Part shown: one piece after another, positions 41,676 through 50,229 of the stretch
Layout: every line of letters begins with the position of its first letter
Numbering within the stretch: position 1 is the first letter of the stretch
From: Mesorhizobium amorphae
GTDB taxonomy: Bacteria; Pseudomonadota; Alphaproteobacteria; Rhizobiales; Rhizobiaceae
Reading direction: 5' to 3'
NCBI GenBank assembly: GCA_003240775.1
Contig: QFNI01000007.1
Span: forward strand, 32,300 to 96,299
Length of the DNA: 64,000 bases
The notes under the pieces: generated by a model
What the model was told of the DNA's origin: nothing
The model's database searches: none
The model's input: the letters and a program-made list of their open reading frames with translations, nothing else
Translations under genes and position numbers: made by a program

Positions 41676-42667
41676 CTCACCGTCCAGAAGGGGCAGTCGC
41701 AGGGGGCGGCGAGCAGGCGCTCGATCTCGCCGTCCAGGCGGCAGAGCGTGAGCGTCACGCCGGCCATCTCCATCGAGGTGGCGTAGCGCCCCACAAGCGG
41801 CTGCACGATGCGGATGTTCTGGTCCTTCAGGCGCGCGGCGATGCGGCGGTAGACGATGTAGAGTTCTTCGAGCGGGGTGGCGCCCAGGCTGTTGACGAGA
41901 ACCGACACCGCCTCGCCGCCCCCGATGCCGCTGTCTTCGAGCAGGCGGTCGAGCATCTCGTCGGCGGAAGCGTCGGCGGTCTTGAGCTTGTCGCGCCAGA
42001 TGCCGGGCTCGCCGTGGATGCCCATGCCCATCTCCATCTCGTCCTGGGCGAGGGTGAAATTGGGCTTGCCGGCCTGGGGCACGATGCAGGGCGACAGCGC
42101 AAAGCCGATCGAGCGGCAGGCATCCGCCGTCTTCTGCGCGGTTGCCGTGACCTCGTCCAGGCTCGCGAGTTCCTCGGCGCGGGCGCCGGCCGCCTTGAAG
42201 GCGTAGATCATGCCCGCGACGCCGCGGCGTTTCTCGGCTTCAGCCGGCGGGGCGGAGGCCACATCGTCCGCGAGCACCACGGTGGTGGAGGGGATGTCCT
42301 CGAACTCCAGCGTCTCGCCCGCCATATCGAAGTTCATGACGTCGCCGCCATAATTGCCGTAGAGGCGCAAAACGCCCGCGCCGCCATGGGCGTGGCGCAT
42401 GGCGCTCGCCATCACGTCCGACGAGGGCGAGGCGAACACCTCGCCGATGGCGCAGGCATCCAGCAGGCCCGGCCCGATATAGCCGGTGAACACCGGCAGG
42501 TGGCCCGAGCCGCCGCCCGTGACGATGCCGACCTTGCCTTCGACGGCCCCGCCCGCGCGCGCGATCACGCGCCGGTCGGGCTGGGCGTAGTGGTGGGGAT
42601 GCGCCAGGCACAGCCCGTCCAGCATCTCGTCGACGAAATCGACGGCCGCGTTCATCACCTTCTTCAT
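41672..42667 (-). CDS. Dihydroxyacetone-kinase family, DhaK-type subunit
   Basis: A 331-residue substrate-binding subunit. GGGSGHLPVFTGYIG at 51-65 forms the substrate pocket, and the hemiaminal-forming histidine is His218 in MGIHGEPG, the same position as in E. coli DhaK. GGGAGGAG lies before the ATG. First gene of dhaK-dhaL-hyi. Because the third gene is an isomerase, the substrate may be erythrulose or another tetrulose rather than dihydroxyacetone itself, as known for erythrulose kinases of this family. Confidence 0.9.
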   Translation of the reverse strand: MKKVMNAAVDFVDEMLDGLCLAHPHHYAQPDRRVIARAGGAVEGKVGIVTGGGSGHLPVFTGYIGPGLLDACAIGEVFASPSSDVMASAMRHAHGGAGVLRLYGNYGGDVMNFDMAGETLEFEDIPSTTVVLADDVASAPPAEAEKRRGVAGMIYAFKAAGARAEELASLDEVTATAQKTADACRSIGFALSPCIVPQAGKPNFTLAQDEMEMGMGIHGEPGIWRDKLKTADASADEMLDRLLEDSGIGGGEAVSVLVNSLGATPLEELYIVYRRIAARLKDQNIRIVQPLVGRYATSMEMAGVTLTLCRLDGEIERLLAAPCDCPFWTVR

Positions 42668-42981
42668 GAATGCTCCTCCCAGCGTTCGAGAGCTTCCTTG
42701 AACCGCTTCGCGAGCGGGCGCAACAGCGCTGGGAGAGCGGCGTCACAAGGCTTCCGGAAAACGCCGGGAGGCGCTCGCTACGGCCGTGCCCTTTCCAAGC
42801 TTTGCTTGGATTCGGCACCAGACTTGAGCGGAAATGGTGGCGAAGCGCGGCCCGTCAGCGGCGGCAATCTTCCGATACAGACATTCTGACATAGTATTTC
42901 CTGAAGAGGGGCTCCAAGGACTTCTGGGGTCTGACTGCCGGGAGGGGCGTTTAGACTGTTTGGTCAAAATACTGCTGGATA
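42668..42981. other. Divergent promoter region between dhaK and the GGDEF-EAL gene
   Basis: A 314-bp gap with no credible gene. It contains the dhaK ribosome binding site, an inverted repeat CCCAGCG (42678-42684) / CGCTGGG (42727-42733) just upstream of dhaK that could be an operator, and a CCAAGC/GCTTGG hairpin at about 42796-42810. The right part is relatively AT-rich (around 42880-42905), where the promoter of the GGDEF-EAL gene may lie. Confidence 0.4.
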
Positions 42982-44709
42982 ATGCACGACACGATGGAAT
43001 CCCGCATACAGGCGAAGAGCTTCCCGGCAACGGCGCCCGGATCGGAGCCTCGCATTCCCGTGGCCGTGCGTTCGATCCTGCTCGCGGCGCTCGAGATCGG
43101 CTCCCAAGGGGTGGCGCTGTTCGACCCCAGCGACCTGCTCGTCTATGCCAACGAGGCGTTCCGCAACGGCTGGAGCGTCGAGCCCAACACCTATCCCACC
43201 TTCGCGGAGATGATGCGGCTCTGCCACGCCAACGGCGTGGGGCCGGTGGTGGAGACCGACAACATCGAAAGCTGGATCGCGGCCGCCAACCGGCGCCGCC
43301 GCTTCGGCCCGCCCTTGCGCGCTTTCGAGGTGGATCTCTGCGACGGGCGCTGGTTCTGGATCACCGAGCGGCGGCTCGACAGCGGCTGGATCCTTCTGAT
43401 CGGGCAGGACATCACCTCGCTCAAGCACACCGAGGAAACGCTGCGCACGGCGCGCGACACGGCCGTGCGCGATTCGCTCACCGACCCCCTCACCCAGCTC
43501 GCCAACCGGCGCAGCGCCATGAACCGGCTGGACTGGCAGTTCGGCGGCGGCAAGCCGTTCTCGCTCGCCTTGATCGACCTCGACCACTTCAAGCGCATCA
43601 ACGACAGCTTCGGCCATGCGGTGGGCGACGAGGTGCTGCGCCTGCTCGGCCAGAAGCTCGAAGCGCTGCGGGCGCGCAACTGCATGCCCGCGCGGCTTGC
43701 CGGCGACGAGTTCGCGGTGATCGGCCCGCCGGGCGCCGATCCCGACTGGTTCGCGGAACTGCTGCGCGGCTTCATGCAGGATGCCGCGCAGACCACCCGG
43801 TTCCACGACCACCTGATCCAGCCGCAGCTCAGCATCGGCATCGCGCGGGCGGGCGTGGACGGCAAGGACGTGCGCAGCCTCCTGGCATCGGCCGATGCCG
43901 CACTCTACGAGGTGAAGCGCGGCGGGCGCTCGGCGGTCAGCGTCTACACCAAGGCCATGGGAGACGAGCGGCTGGCGCGCGCCGAACTGCGGCGCGAGCT
44001 TTCGGACGCGCTGGCCAACGACGAGTTCGTGCCCTTCTTCCAGCCGATCGTGGATCTCGGCACCGGCGCAACGGTCGGCTACGAGATGCTCGCGCGCTGG
44101 AAGCACCCCACGCATGGGCTGATCACGCCCGACCGCTTCATTCCCCTGATGATGTCGAGCGGCGGGCTGATGGAGCTGACCGAGAACCTTATCGAGCGGG
44201 CGGGACGGGAGATCGCCGGCCTGCCGGCCGGAGGGCGGATCGCCTTCAACATCTCCGTGCAGCAGCTCAAGCGCGACATGCTGCTGCCGATGCTGGAACG
44301 GCTCGGCGAGAAGGGCGGCATCCCGCTCGACAGGCTGGAGATGGAGATCACCGAGGAAGCTCTGCTCGAGAACCCGCTCGAAGCCGCGCGTGCGGTGGAA
44401 GCGGTGCGCAAGCTCGGCCTGCGCATCGTGCTCGACGATTTCGGGATCGGCTTCTCGAGCCTGCACCACCTGCGCGAGATGCATTTCGATGGGGTGAAGC
44501 TCGACCGCTCGTTTCTCAAGAAGCTCGACGAGCGGCGCAACCAGCGTTTTCTTGCGGCGCTCATCCACTTGGCCAACGAGTTGAACCTCGAAACCGTGGT
44601 GGAAGGGATCGAAGACGAGAAAACGCGCGACATCGTGGCGGGGCTCGGCGCGCGTTTCGGCCAGGGCTACCTGTTCGGCCGCCCCGCACCCGCGCAGACG
44701 CCGGTCTGA
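42982..44709 (+). CDS. PAS-GGDEF-EAL cyclic-di-GMP signalling protein with degenerate GGDEF
   Basis: A 575-residue soluble protein. A PAS-like domain (about residues 30-145, GSQGVALFDPSDLLVYANEAF) is followed by a GGDEF domain (about 160-320) whose signature is LAGDEF and an EAL domain (about 330-570). EAL landmarks: EMLAR in place of EALxR, NISVQQL, EITEE, DDFGIGFSSL, KLDRSF and VVEGIED, all catalytic acids being retained. It is therefore probably a phosphodiesterase degrading cyclic di-GMP, with the GGDEF half as a regulatory GTP site. It ends 3 bp from the convergent photolyase gene. Confidence 0.85.
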   Translation: MHDTMESRIQAKSFPATAPGSEPRIPVAVRSILLAALEIGSQGVALFDPSDLLVYANEAFRNGWSVEPNTYPTFAEMMRLCHANGVGPVVETDNIESWIAAANRRRRFGPPLRAFEVDLCDGRWFWITERRLDSGWILLIGQDITSLKHTEETLRTARDTAVRDSLTDPLTQLANRRSAMNRLDWQFGGGKPFSLALIDLDHFKRINDSFGHAVGDEVLRLLGQKLEALRARNCMPARLAGDEFAVIGPPGADPDWFAELLRGFMQDAAQTTRFHDHLIQPQLSIGIARAGVDGKDVRSLLASADAALYEVKRGGRSAVSVYTKAMGDERLARAELRRELSDALANDEFVPFFQPIVDLGTGATVGYEMLARWKHPTHGLITPDRFIPLMMSSGGLMELTENLIERAGREIAGLPAGGRIAFNISVQQLKRDMLLPMLERLGEKGGIPLDRLEMEITEEALLENPLEAARAVEAVRKLGLRIVLDDFGIGFSSLHHLREMHFDGVKLDRSFLKKLDERRNQRFLAALIHLANELNLETVVEGIEDEKTRDIVAGLGARFGQGYLFGRPAPAQTPV

Positions 44710-44712
44710 GGC

Positions 44713-46101
44713 CTATTCCCCGCCCTCCTCGCGGCAGAGGCGGTCGACCGCCTTTTCATAGGCCTTGAGGTTGAACTTCCTGAGCGAGTTCTCGCTCTGG
44801 TAGCGCACCGTGCCGAAGATCGGGCGCCTGGCCCAGGGGCGGTCGTGCAGGCCGTAGACCCAGGCCACGTTGGTGAAGGAGTTGGGGTCGCGCCCATCCA
44901 AAAAGAAGCGGTTGTTGAGCGCCAGCGTGCGCTTGAAGCCTTCGGCCGGCGTCTTCGACCATTCGAGGATCTTCTTGCCCCAATACATGCGCAGGTGATT
45001 GTGCATGAATCCGGTCTCGCGCATCTCGCGCATGGCGACGTTCCAGCCGTGATCGTCGGTGCGGCCCTCGGCCAGCTCCTTGTCGGAGTAAAGCGTGGGG
45101 CGCTCGTCGCCCTCCTGCTCGCCCAGGGTCTTCTGCGCCCATTCGGGGATCGAATCCTCGAAGCGGTCGTAATGGGTGGTGTGGTGGACATGGTTCATGG
45201 CGAGCTCGCGCCGCACCACGACCTCCTCCACATAGGCGTCCTTGTCGGTATCGCTGCCCTTGGCCGCCGCGCGCACGGCGAGCGCTATCTCGACAGGGGA
45301 AATCTGCCCGAAATGCAGATAGGGGCTCATGTGGGAGGCCGCGCCCGCTTCGGGCTTGTTGCGGGTCGCGCCGTAGTCGCCGAAGGGGCCGGCGAGAAAG
45401 GCCTTGAGCCGCTTGCGCGCCTCGGTCTCGCCGCCGCGGAAGCGCTTCACGGGCGGGACGGAACGGTCGAGCGTCATGCCCGCCAGCACATGGTCGGGAT
45501 CGGAGATGTCGATGCTGCGGCCGAGATCGAGCTTGTCGGCCTTGTGCTTGACGGTGCGCGAACGCATCGCGTTGAGGAAGTCGGGCAAGTGGCGCCTGAT
45601 CTTGGGGCGCAGGGTGCGGGCCGCGAATTCGTGCCGGTCGGATGCGATGTCGAGCGGCACCACCACGTCACCCTCCACCTGGATCGTGCGCAGGTCGGCC
45701 TTTTCGCCGATCTCGCGATACCATTGCTTCTGGATGGCGAGATAGCCGCGGTCGAGCACCAGCAGCGCCGCCTTCTTGGCGAGGCTCACGGCCACCTCGG
45801 CGGGCGAGCCCTTGCGCATCACGAAGCCGATGCCTCGCTCCCGCAGGCCTTCGGCCGCATCGGCGAGACCCTGAAGCAGGAAGGCGTAGTGGCGCGCATT
45901 GGCTTCGGGAAAGCCATTGGAGCCATCGAGTAGTCCGAAACAGGCGACCACGGGCAGGCCGAGGCGGTTCGCCTCGTCCACGGCCAATTCAAGGGCCGGG
46001 TTGAAGCGCGAGCGGTTGGCCTGCTGGAGGAGGTAGAGCACATAGGCGCCCTCGCGCGGCTCGGCATCGTTCAGCACGCGGATACGACCAGGCTCGATCA
46101 C
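44713..46101 (-). CDS. Class II deoxyribodipyrimidine photolyase
   Basis: A roughly 462-residue light-dependent DNA repair enzyme. The N-terminal antenna half (AYVLYLLQQANRSRFNPALELAVDEAN) and the FAD half (MSPYLHFGQISPVEIAL, VVRRELAMNHVHH, WNVAMREMRETGFMHNHLRMYWGKKILEWS, NNRFFLDGRDPNSFTNVAWVYG) are those of class II photolyases. It reverses cyclobutane pyrimidine dimers. No ATG is present near the domain start; the GTG at 46101 gives the usual family length. The frame is open further upstream, but that part is antisense to other coding DNA. Confidence 0.9.
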   Translation of the reverse strand: MIEPGRIRVLNDAEPREGAYVLYLLQQANRSRFNPALELAVDEANRLGLPVVACFGLLDGSNGFPEANARHYAFLLQGLADAAEGLRERGIGFVMRKGSPAEVAVSLAKKAALLVLDRGYLAIQKQWYREIGEKADLRTIQVEGDVVVPLDIASDRHEFAARTLRPKIRRHLPDFLNAMRSRTVKHKADKLDLGRSIDISDPDHVLAGMTLDRSVPPVKRFRGGETEARKRLKAFLAGPFGDYGATRNKPEAGAASHMSPYLHFGQISPVEIALAVRAAAKGSDTDKDAYVEEVVVRRELAMNHVHHTTHYDRFEDSIPEWAQKTLGEQEGDERPTLYSDKELAEGRTDDHGWNVAMREMRETGFMHNHLRMYWGKKILEWSKTPAEGFKRTLALNNRFFLDGRDPNSFTNVAWVYGLHDRPWARRPIFGTVRYQSENSLRKFNLKAYEKAVDRLCREEGGE

Positions 46102-46196
46102 GGATGGGGCGCCCCATGGGATTGTTCTGCGCCAGACATCTGGAAGGGCTCGCGCGAAAGCCAAGCGCTGCGGCGGGGAATGTGCCGGAAATCTTC

Positions 46197-47801
46197 CTAA
46201 GCAGGTTTTTCGACGCCGAGTTCGGCAAGAAGCTCCGCGATCAGGCCGGGCAGCGTGTCGAAGGCATAGGGCGCGTGGAGGCGTTCGAGCGGGGTGTGGT
46301 AGTCGCGGCCCCAGGGGCCGAGATTGACGGTGGGAATGCCGGCCACCCCGTTCGCTTCCGGCCAGCGCACGCTTTCGCGCCAGAGCGGCGTGTTGGCGGA
46401 AACGGTTGCGATGTCGCCTGTGTCGGCTTCGCCGAAAAAGGACATGTCGGAGATGCCGGCGAAATAGGGCGACAGCGAAAGCCTGCCTTCGTGTCGCTCG
46501 GCCAGCCGGTGGGCGGCGTCGCTCAAGGCGCGCGCATGGGGTGACTGCGAAAGGTTGGTCGGCAAATAGGGGATCGAGCCGAAGCCAGAGACGATGGCCG
46601 GGCCGGAAAGCCCGCTCAGCGCCCAGGCGCGTTCGGTCTTGATGCGGCAGCGCTCGGGCAGCGAAAGGGCGGAACGGTCGAGTTCTTCGCCCAGCGCCCG
46701 CAGTTCTTCCCCATGCGCGGGCGAGCGGGCGAGGCATGCGGCCTCGACCTCGCCATAGCGCAGCACGGGCACCGGCGGCAGAGCGGGCGCTCGCCTGCCC
46801 GCCCGCGCGCGCAACGCCTCGCAATGGGCGGCGGCGGCCTCCGCGCAGAGCGCGTCGAACCGGGCGAGCACCTCGCCCGGCGTGCGGCGAAAGCTCAGCA
46901 CGTTGAGCGAAAGAAAGGCTGTGGCGGGCGTCGTGACGTCATAGACCGCCTTGCCGTCGCGCAGCGAAAGAACGCTTGGGGGCATGCCCGGCTGGTTGTC
47001 GGCCTCGTCGGTGAGTTCGGCTGCCCATTCGAGGCGGGCGGCGAGTGCTGCCGCGAGCGCGCCCGCGTTCAGCCCGGCAAGCGGAAAGCCGCCATGGGTG
47101 GGTGTGCCGACGACGAAAGCCGTGGCGAGGAGCTTGCCCACCGTGCCGAGCGCGATGGCGCGGCCCGCGGAACCGTCGCCATCGTCGGCGATGGCGTCGA
47201 GGTTCACCGCGGCCACGAGGTCGAGGCCGTGGGCTTGCGCGAGCGCTTCCAGCACCGGCGCGATGGCGCGGGCGCCGGCCGAGTTGTTCTCCTCGTCGGG
47301 CACCGCCAGAAAGAGGATGTTGCCCTCCCCGCCCCGCACGCTCTCGCAGACCGCGAGCCCCGCGGCGAGGCCGGCCTTCATGTCCAGGAGCCCGCGGCCG
47401 GGCAGGAAATCACCCGAGGCGAGATCGGCCTGCGCACGCAGCATGGCGGGCGTGGGCGCGACCTGTTCGGCAAGGCTTGCCGCAAGCGCAGGCAGAAGCG
47501 CTGCGGGATCGGTGGCGAGCGGGCGCAGCGGGCCGTAGTCGTCCACGCCCACCGTGTCGTAGTGGCCTGTCAGGATCACCGTGCGCGGGCCGTTGCCGCG
47601 CAGCAGCATCAGCACGCAATGGCGAGGATCGCCGGGCGCCACGGGGTGGGTCCAGATTTCGGCCTCAGCGAATGCGGGATCGGCCCGCAGTTCGCCTGCG
47701 AGCCAGGGACCGAAGGCGCGCTCGCCTTCGGTCCCTGTGACGCTTTCCCGTGCCGTCAGCGCGAGCGACCAGCGCCTGGCCGACTGGGCAAGCCCGCTCA
47801 T
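46197..47801 (-). CDS. M20/RocB-like metallohydrolase downstream of tmm
   Basis: A 534-residue M20-type hydrolase. Zinc-site residues appear in order: TGHYDTVGVDDYG, GRGLLDMKAGLA (bridging Asp), VPDEENNSAG (catalytic Glu pair) and VNLDAIADD. Its length exceeds typical M20 peptidases (about 400) and fits the RocB-like group linked to arginine use, whose reaction is undefined. It begins 6 bp after the tmm stop, so it belongs to the dmm-tmm transcript. A role in cleaving an amide or gamma-glutamyl intermediate of methylated-amine use is possible but unproven. Confidence 0.83.
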   Translation of the reverse strand: MSGLAQSARRWSLALTARESVTGTEGERAFGPWLAGELRADPAFAEAEIWTHPVAPGDPRHCVLMLLRGNGPRTVILTGHYDTVGVDDYGPLRPLATDPAALLPALAASLAEQVAPTPAMLRAQADLASGDFLPGRGLLDMKAGLAAGLAVCESVRGGEGNILFLAVPDEENNSAGARAIAPVLEALAQAHGLDLVAAVNLDAIADDGDGSAGRAIALGTVGKLLATAFVVGTPTHGGFPLAGLNAGALAAALAARLEWAAELTDEADNQPGMPPSVLSLRDGKAVYDVTTPATAFLSLNVLSFRRTPGEVLARFDALCAEAAAAHCEALRARAGRRAPALPPVPVLRYGEVEAACLARSPAHGEELRALGEELDRSALSLPERCRIKTERAWALSGLSGPAIVSGFGSIPYLPTNLSQSPHARALSDAAHRLAERHEGRLSLSPYFAGISDMSFFGEADTGDIATVSANTPLWRESVRWPEANGVAGIPTVNLGPWGRDYHTPLERLHAPYAFDTLPGLIAELLAELGVEKPA

Positions 47802-47807
47802 GCCGGC

Positions 47808-49160
47808 TCAGGCGGGCGTCTTGGTGCCGAGATAGGTCTCGAGCGAGTCGTCCAGCGCCTCGAGCCAGGGGGTGTGATGCTTGGGCGCCATGGTGCCGGT
47901 CATCAGCGAGCGGTAGCCGTTGTTGCGGAAGCCCATGATGTCTTCGGCCTTGTGGTGCTCCCACTCCATGAAGGTCTTGTTGGTCGCCTCGATGTCGAAG
48001 GCGGGATAGTCGGTGGCGGCCATCAGTTCCTTCACGTAGTCGCCCTGGAACCAGATCATGGCCTCGGCGTCCTCAAGCGTTTCCTCACGGTCGCGCCAGG
48101 CCTGGCTGTCGGCCTCCATCTCGGCCTTCGACGGCACGGGGATGCGCCCCATCATCACGTCGCGCGCGAACCAGGCCTGCGCGTCGAACATGTTGAAGGT
48201 GTAGAACTGGTCCTGCATGCCGATGAAGAAGAGGTTGGGGTTCTCTTCCCACACCACGCCCTTCCACAGGCCGAGCGGCCAGAGGCGGTTGGCGGTCTTG
48301 AGCCGGAGATCGTCGGCCAGGAAGGGGAAGTGGTGGAGGTAGCCCGTGCACAGGATGATGGCGTCGACCTCGGCGCTCGTGCCGTCGGCGAAATGGGCGG
48401 TGTTGCCGTCCACGCGCTGAAGCAGCGGCACTTCCTTCCAGCCGGAGGGCCATTTGAAGCCGATGGGCTTGGAGCGGTAGGACACCGTGATCGATTTCGC
48501 GCCGTATTTGTAGCACTGCGAGCCGATGTCCTCGGCCGAGTAGGAGCGGCCGACGATCAGGATGTTCTTGCCCTTGAACTCGGTCGCATCGCGGAAGTCG
48601 TGGGCGTGCATGATGCGGCCCTGGAAGGTGGGGAAGCCTTCGAAGAAGGGCACGTTGGGCGTGGAGAAGTGGCCGGAGGCCACCACCACGTGGTCGAACT
48701 CTTCCGAATAGGTGTTGTCGCGCGAGCGGTCATGGGCGGTTACGGTGAACTTCTGCGTCTCGTCCGACCAGGTGACCATGCGCACCGGCGTGTTGAAGCG
48801 CACCCAGGGGCGCACGCCCGATTTCTCCACGCGGCCCTTGATGTAGTCCCACAGCACGGCGCGCGGTGGGTAGGACGCGATGGGGCGGCCGAAATGCTCC
48901 TCGAAGGAGTAGTCGGCGAATTCCAGGCACTCCTTGGGGCCGTTCGACCAGAGATAGCGGTACATCGAGCCGTGCACGGGATCGCCGTATTCGTCCACGC
49001 CCGTGCGCCAGGTGTAGTTCCACAAGCCGCCCCAGTCCGTCTGCTTCTCGAAGCAGACCACTTCGGGGATTTCGGCTCCCTTGTTCTCGGCCGACTTGAA
49101 GGCTCGAAGCTGGGCGAGGCCCGAAGGGCCAGCCCCGATCACCGCTACGCGCTTGGTCAT
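47808..49160 (-). CDS. tmm: Trimethylamine monooxygenase (flavin-containing monooxygenase)
   Basis: A 450-residue FAD/NADPH enzyme that oxidises trimethylamine to trimethylamine N-oxide. The FAD site is GAGPSG at 9-14 and the FMO motif is FQGRIMHAHDF at 179-189. The NADPH loop is VGRSYSAEDIG at 203-213, the Tmm variant of GxGxxG. The Tmm-typical segment MYRYLWSNGPKECLEFADYSF begins at 66. It follows dmmC by 19 bp and is near tdm and tmoXWV, which confirms the assignment. GAGGGGAA precedes the ATG. Confidence 0.93.
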   Translation of the reverse strand: MTKRVAVIGAGPSGLAQLRAFKSAENKGAEIPEVVCFEKQTDWGGLWNYTWRTGVDEYGDPVHGSMYRYLWSNGPKECLEFADYSFEEHFGRPIASYPPRAVLWDYIKGRVEKSGVRPWVRFNTPVRMVTWSDETQKFTVTAHDRSRDNTYSEEFDHVVVASGHFSTPNVPFFEGFPTFQGRIMHAHDFRDATEFKGKNILIVGRSYSAEDIGSQCYKYGAKSITVSYRSKPIGFKWPSGWKEVPLLQRVDGNTAHFADGTSAEVDAIILCTGYLHHFPFLADDLRLKTANRLWPLGLWKGVVWEENPNLFFIGMQDQFYTFNMFDAQAWFARDVMMGRIPVPSKAEMEADSQAWRDREETLEDAEAMIWFQGDYVKELMAATDYPAFDIEATNKTFMEWEHHKAEDIMGFRNNGYRSLMTGTMAPKHHTPWLEALDDSLETYLGTKTPA

Positions 49161-49179
49161 TGTTCCCCTCTCTTCTCGA

Positions 49180-50220
49180 TTATTCCCAGGCGAAACCGGC
49201 CGTGGTCGGCTGGCCGTCGTCGTGCTTGGCCAGCCAGTCGAGCACCGTCTCCCGCGTGCGCGAAAGGCCCTTGTAGGCGACGAGTTCGGGCGGCAGGTCG
49301 CGCAGCACGCGGTGCATGCGCCGCGCCCATTTGGGCGACTGCACGAGCTCGTTCATGCTGATCAGGTAGCAGCGGATCGGAAACACCAGCGCGTTGGAGC
49401 GCGGCAGGCGCCAGAAGCTTTGCAGTTCCACGCGCAGGTGGACCTTGGTGCCGACGTTCTCGGGCGTCACCGTCATGCGGTCCGGGCCCCATTTGTGGTA
49501 GTTCTCAGGCGAGGTGTCGAGGCGCGGGTTGATCGTCATCGTCCAGTTAAGGCGGCGCGCGGGCGCGCCCTGCTGGATGTTGAGGAGGAATTTCAGAGCG
49601 CGCTGGAAGATGCCCTTCTCATGCGCGAGCGGCACGGGCGCGTGCCACTCGAAGAAGTTCATCCCGATGTCGAAGTCGAGCGACCAGTCGGCCTGGGTGG
49701 TGACCATGCCGGCATCCATCCAGAGATTGTTGTCGCGCTGGTCGAGCAGGCAGAAATCGCCTTGGGCCTGCCGCGTGATGTATTCCATCGGGCCGAATGG
49801 CAGGGTCGAGGTGTCGCCGAAGGTGAAGGTGTCGTCGATGCCGAGAGGCCGGTTGATCCAGCGCCAGCGGTCGCCGTTCTTTTCCAGCGTGAAATGCTCG
49901 GGGTAGCCCTTCGCCTGCTCCTCCATCAGGAGTTCGAGCAGGTCCCAGCCGGCGAGCGTCATGTGCGGCAGCGACTGGCAACGCAGCGGGTCTTCGGCGA
50001 GAACCAGCGCGCGGTCCTTCATCTCCGAGACGTAGTGCTCGTCCACGTCGATCAGGTTCTCGAGGACGCTTCCCTTGCGGCCGGGCGCATGGGGCTCGAT
50101 GTTGACCGCATACATGTAGTCGTCGCGGTCGAAGGGGAACGGAAAGCGCCGCACATGCTCGGGGCTGTTGGCGAAGGTGAAGTCGTCGCGGAACGTTTCC
50201 GAGCGGAACGCGATGCCCAT
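49180..50220 (-). CDS. dmmC: Dimethylamine monooxygenase, heme-containing DUF3445 subunit
   Basis: A 346-residue protein of the DUF3445 family, whose members are heme-dependent oxidative N-demethylase subunits. Conserved parts include VRRFPFPFDRDDYMYAVNI, the QDRRDNN-like QRDNNLWM motif and PLAHEKGIFQRALKFLLN. In the dmmDABC gene set, this subunit demethylates dimethylamine to monomethylamine and formaldehyde with electrons from the neighbouring reductase. The letter C is given by gene order. AGGAGG lies before the ATG; the gene is 9 bp after dmmB. Confidence 0.85.
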   Translation of the reverse strand: MGIAFRSETFRDDFTFANSPEHVRRFPFPFDRDDYMYAVNIEPHAPGRKGSVLENLIDVDEHYVSEMKDRALVLAEDPLRCQSLPHMTLAGWDLLELLMEEQAKGYPEHFTLEKNGDRWRWINRPLGIDDTFTFGDTSTLPFGPMEYITRQAQGDFCLLDQRDNNLWMDAGMVTTQADWSLDFDIGMNFFEWHAPVPLAHEKGIFQRALKFLLNIQQGAPARRLNWTMTINPRLDTSPENYHKWGPDRMTVTPENVGTKVHLRVELQSFWRLPRSNALVFPIRCYLISMNELVQSPKWARRMHRVLRDLPPELVAYKGLSRTRETVLDWLAKHDDGQPTTAGFAWE

Positions 50221-50229
50221 GAAAGCCTC

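Noticed and set aside
46713..49361. An 882-codon open frame on the plus strand
   Set aside because: It lies antisense to the M20 hydrolase and tmm genes, has His/Gly/Arg-rich low-complexity composition typical of antisense GC-rich DNA, and no domain motif.
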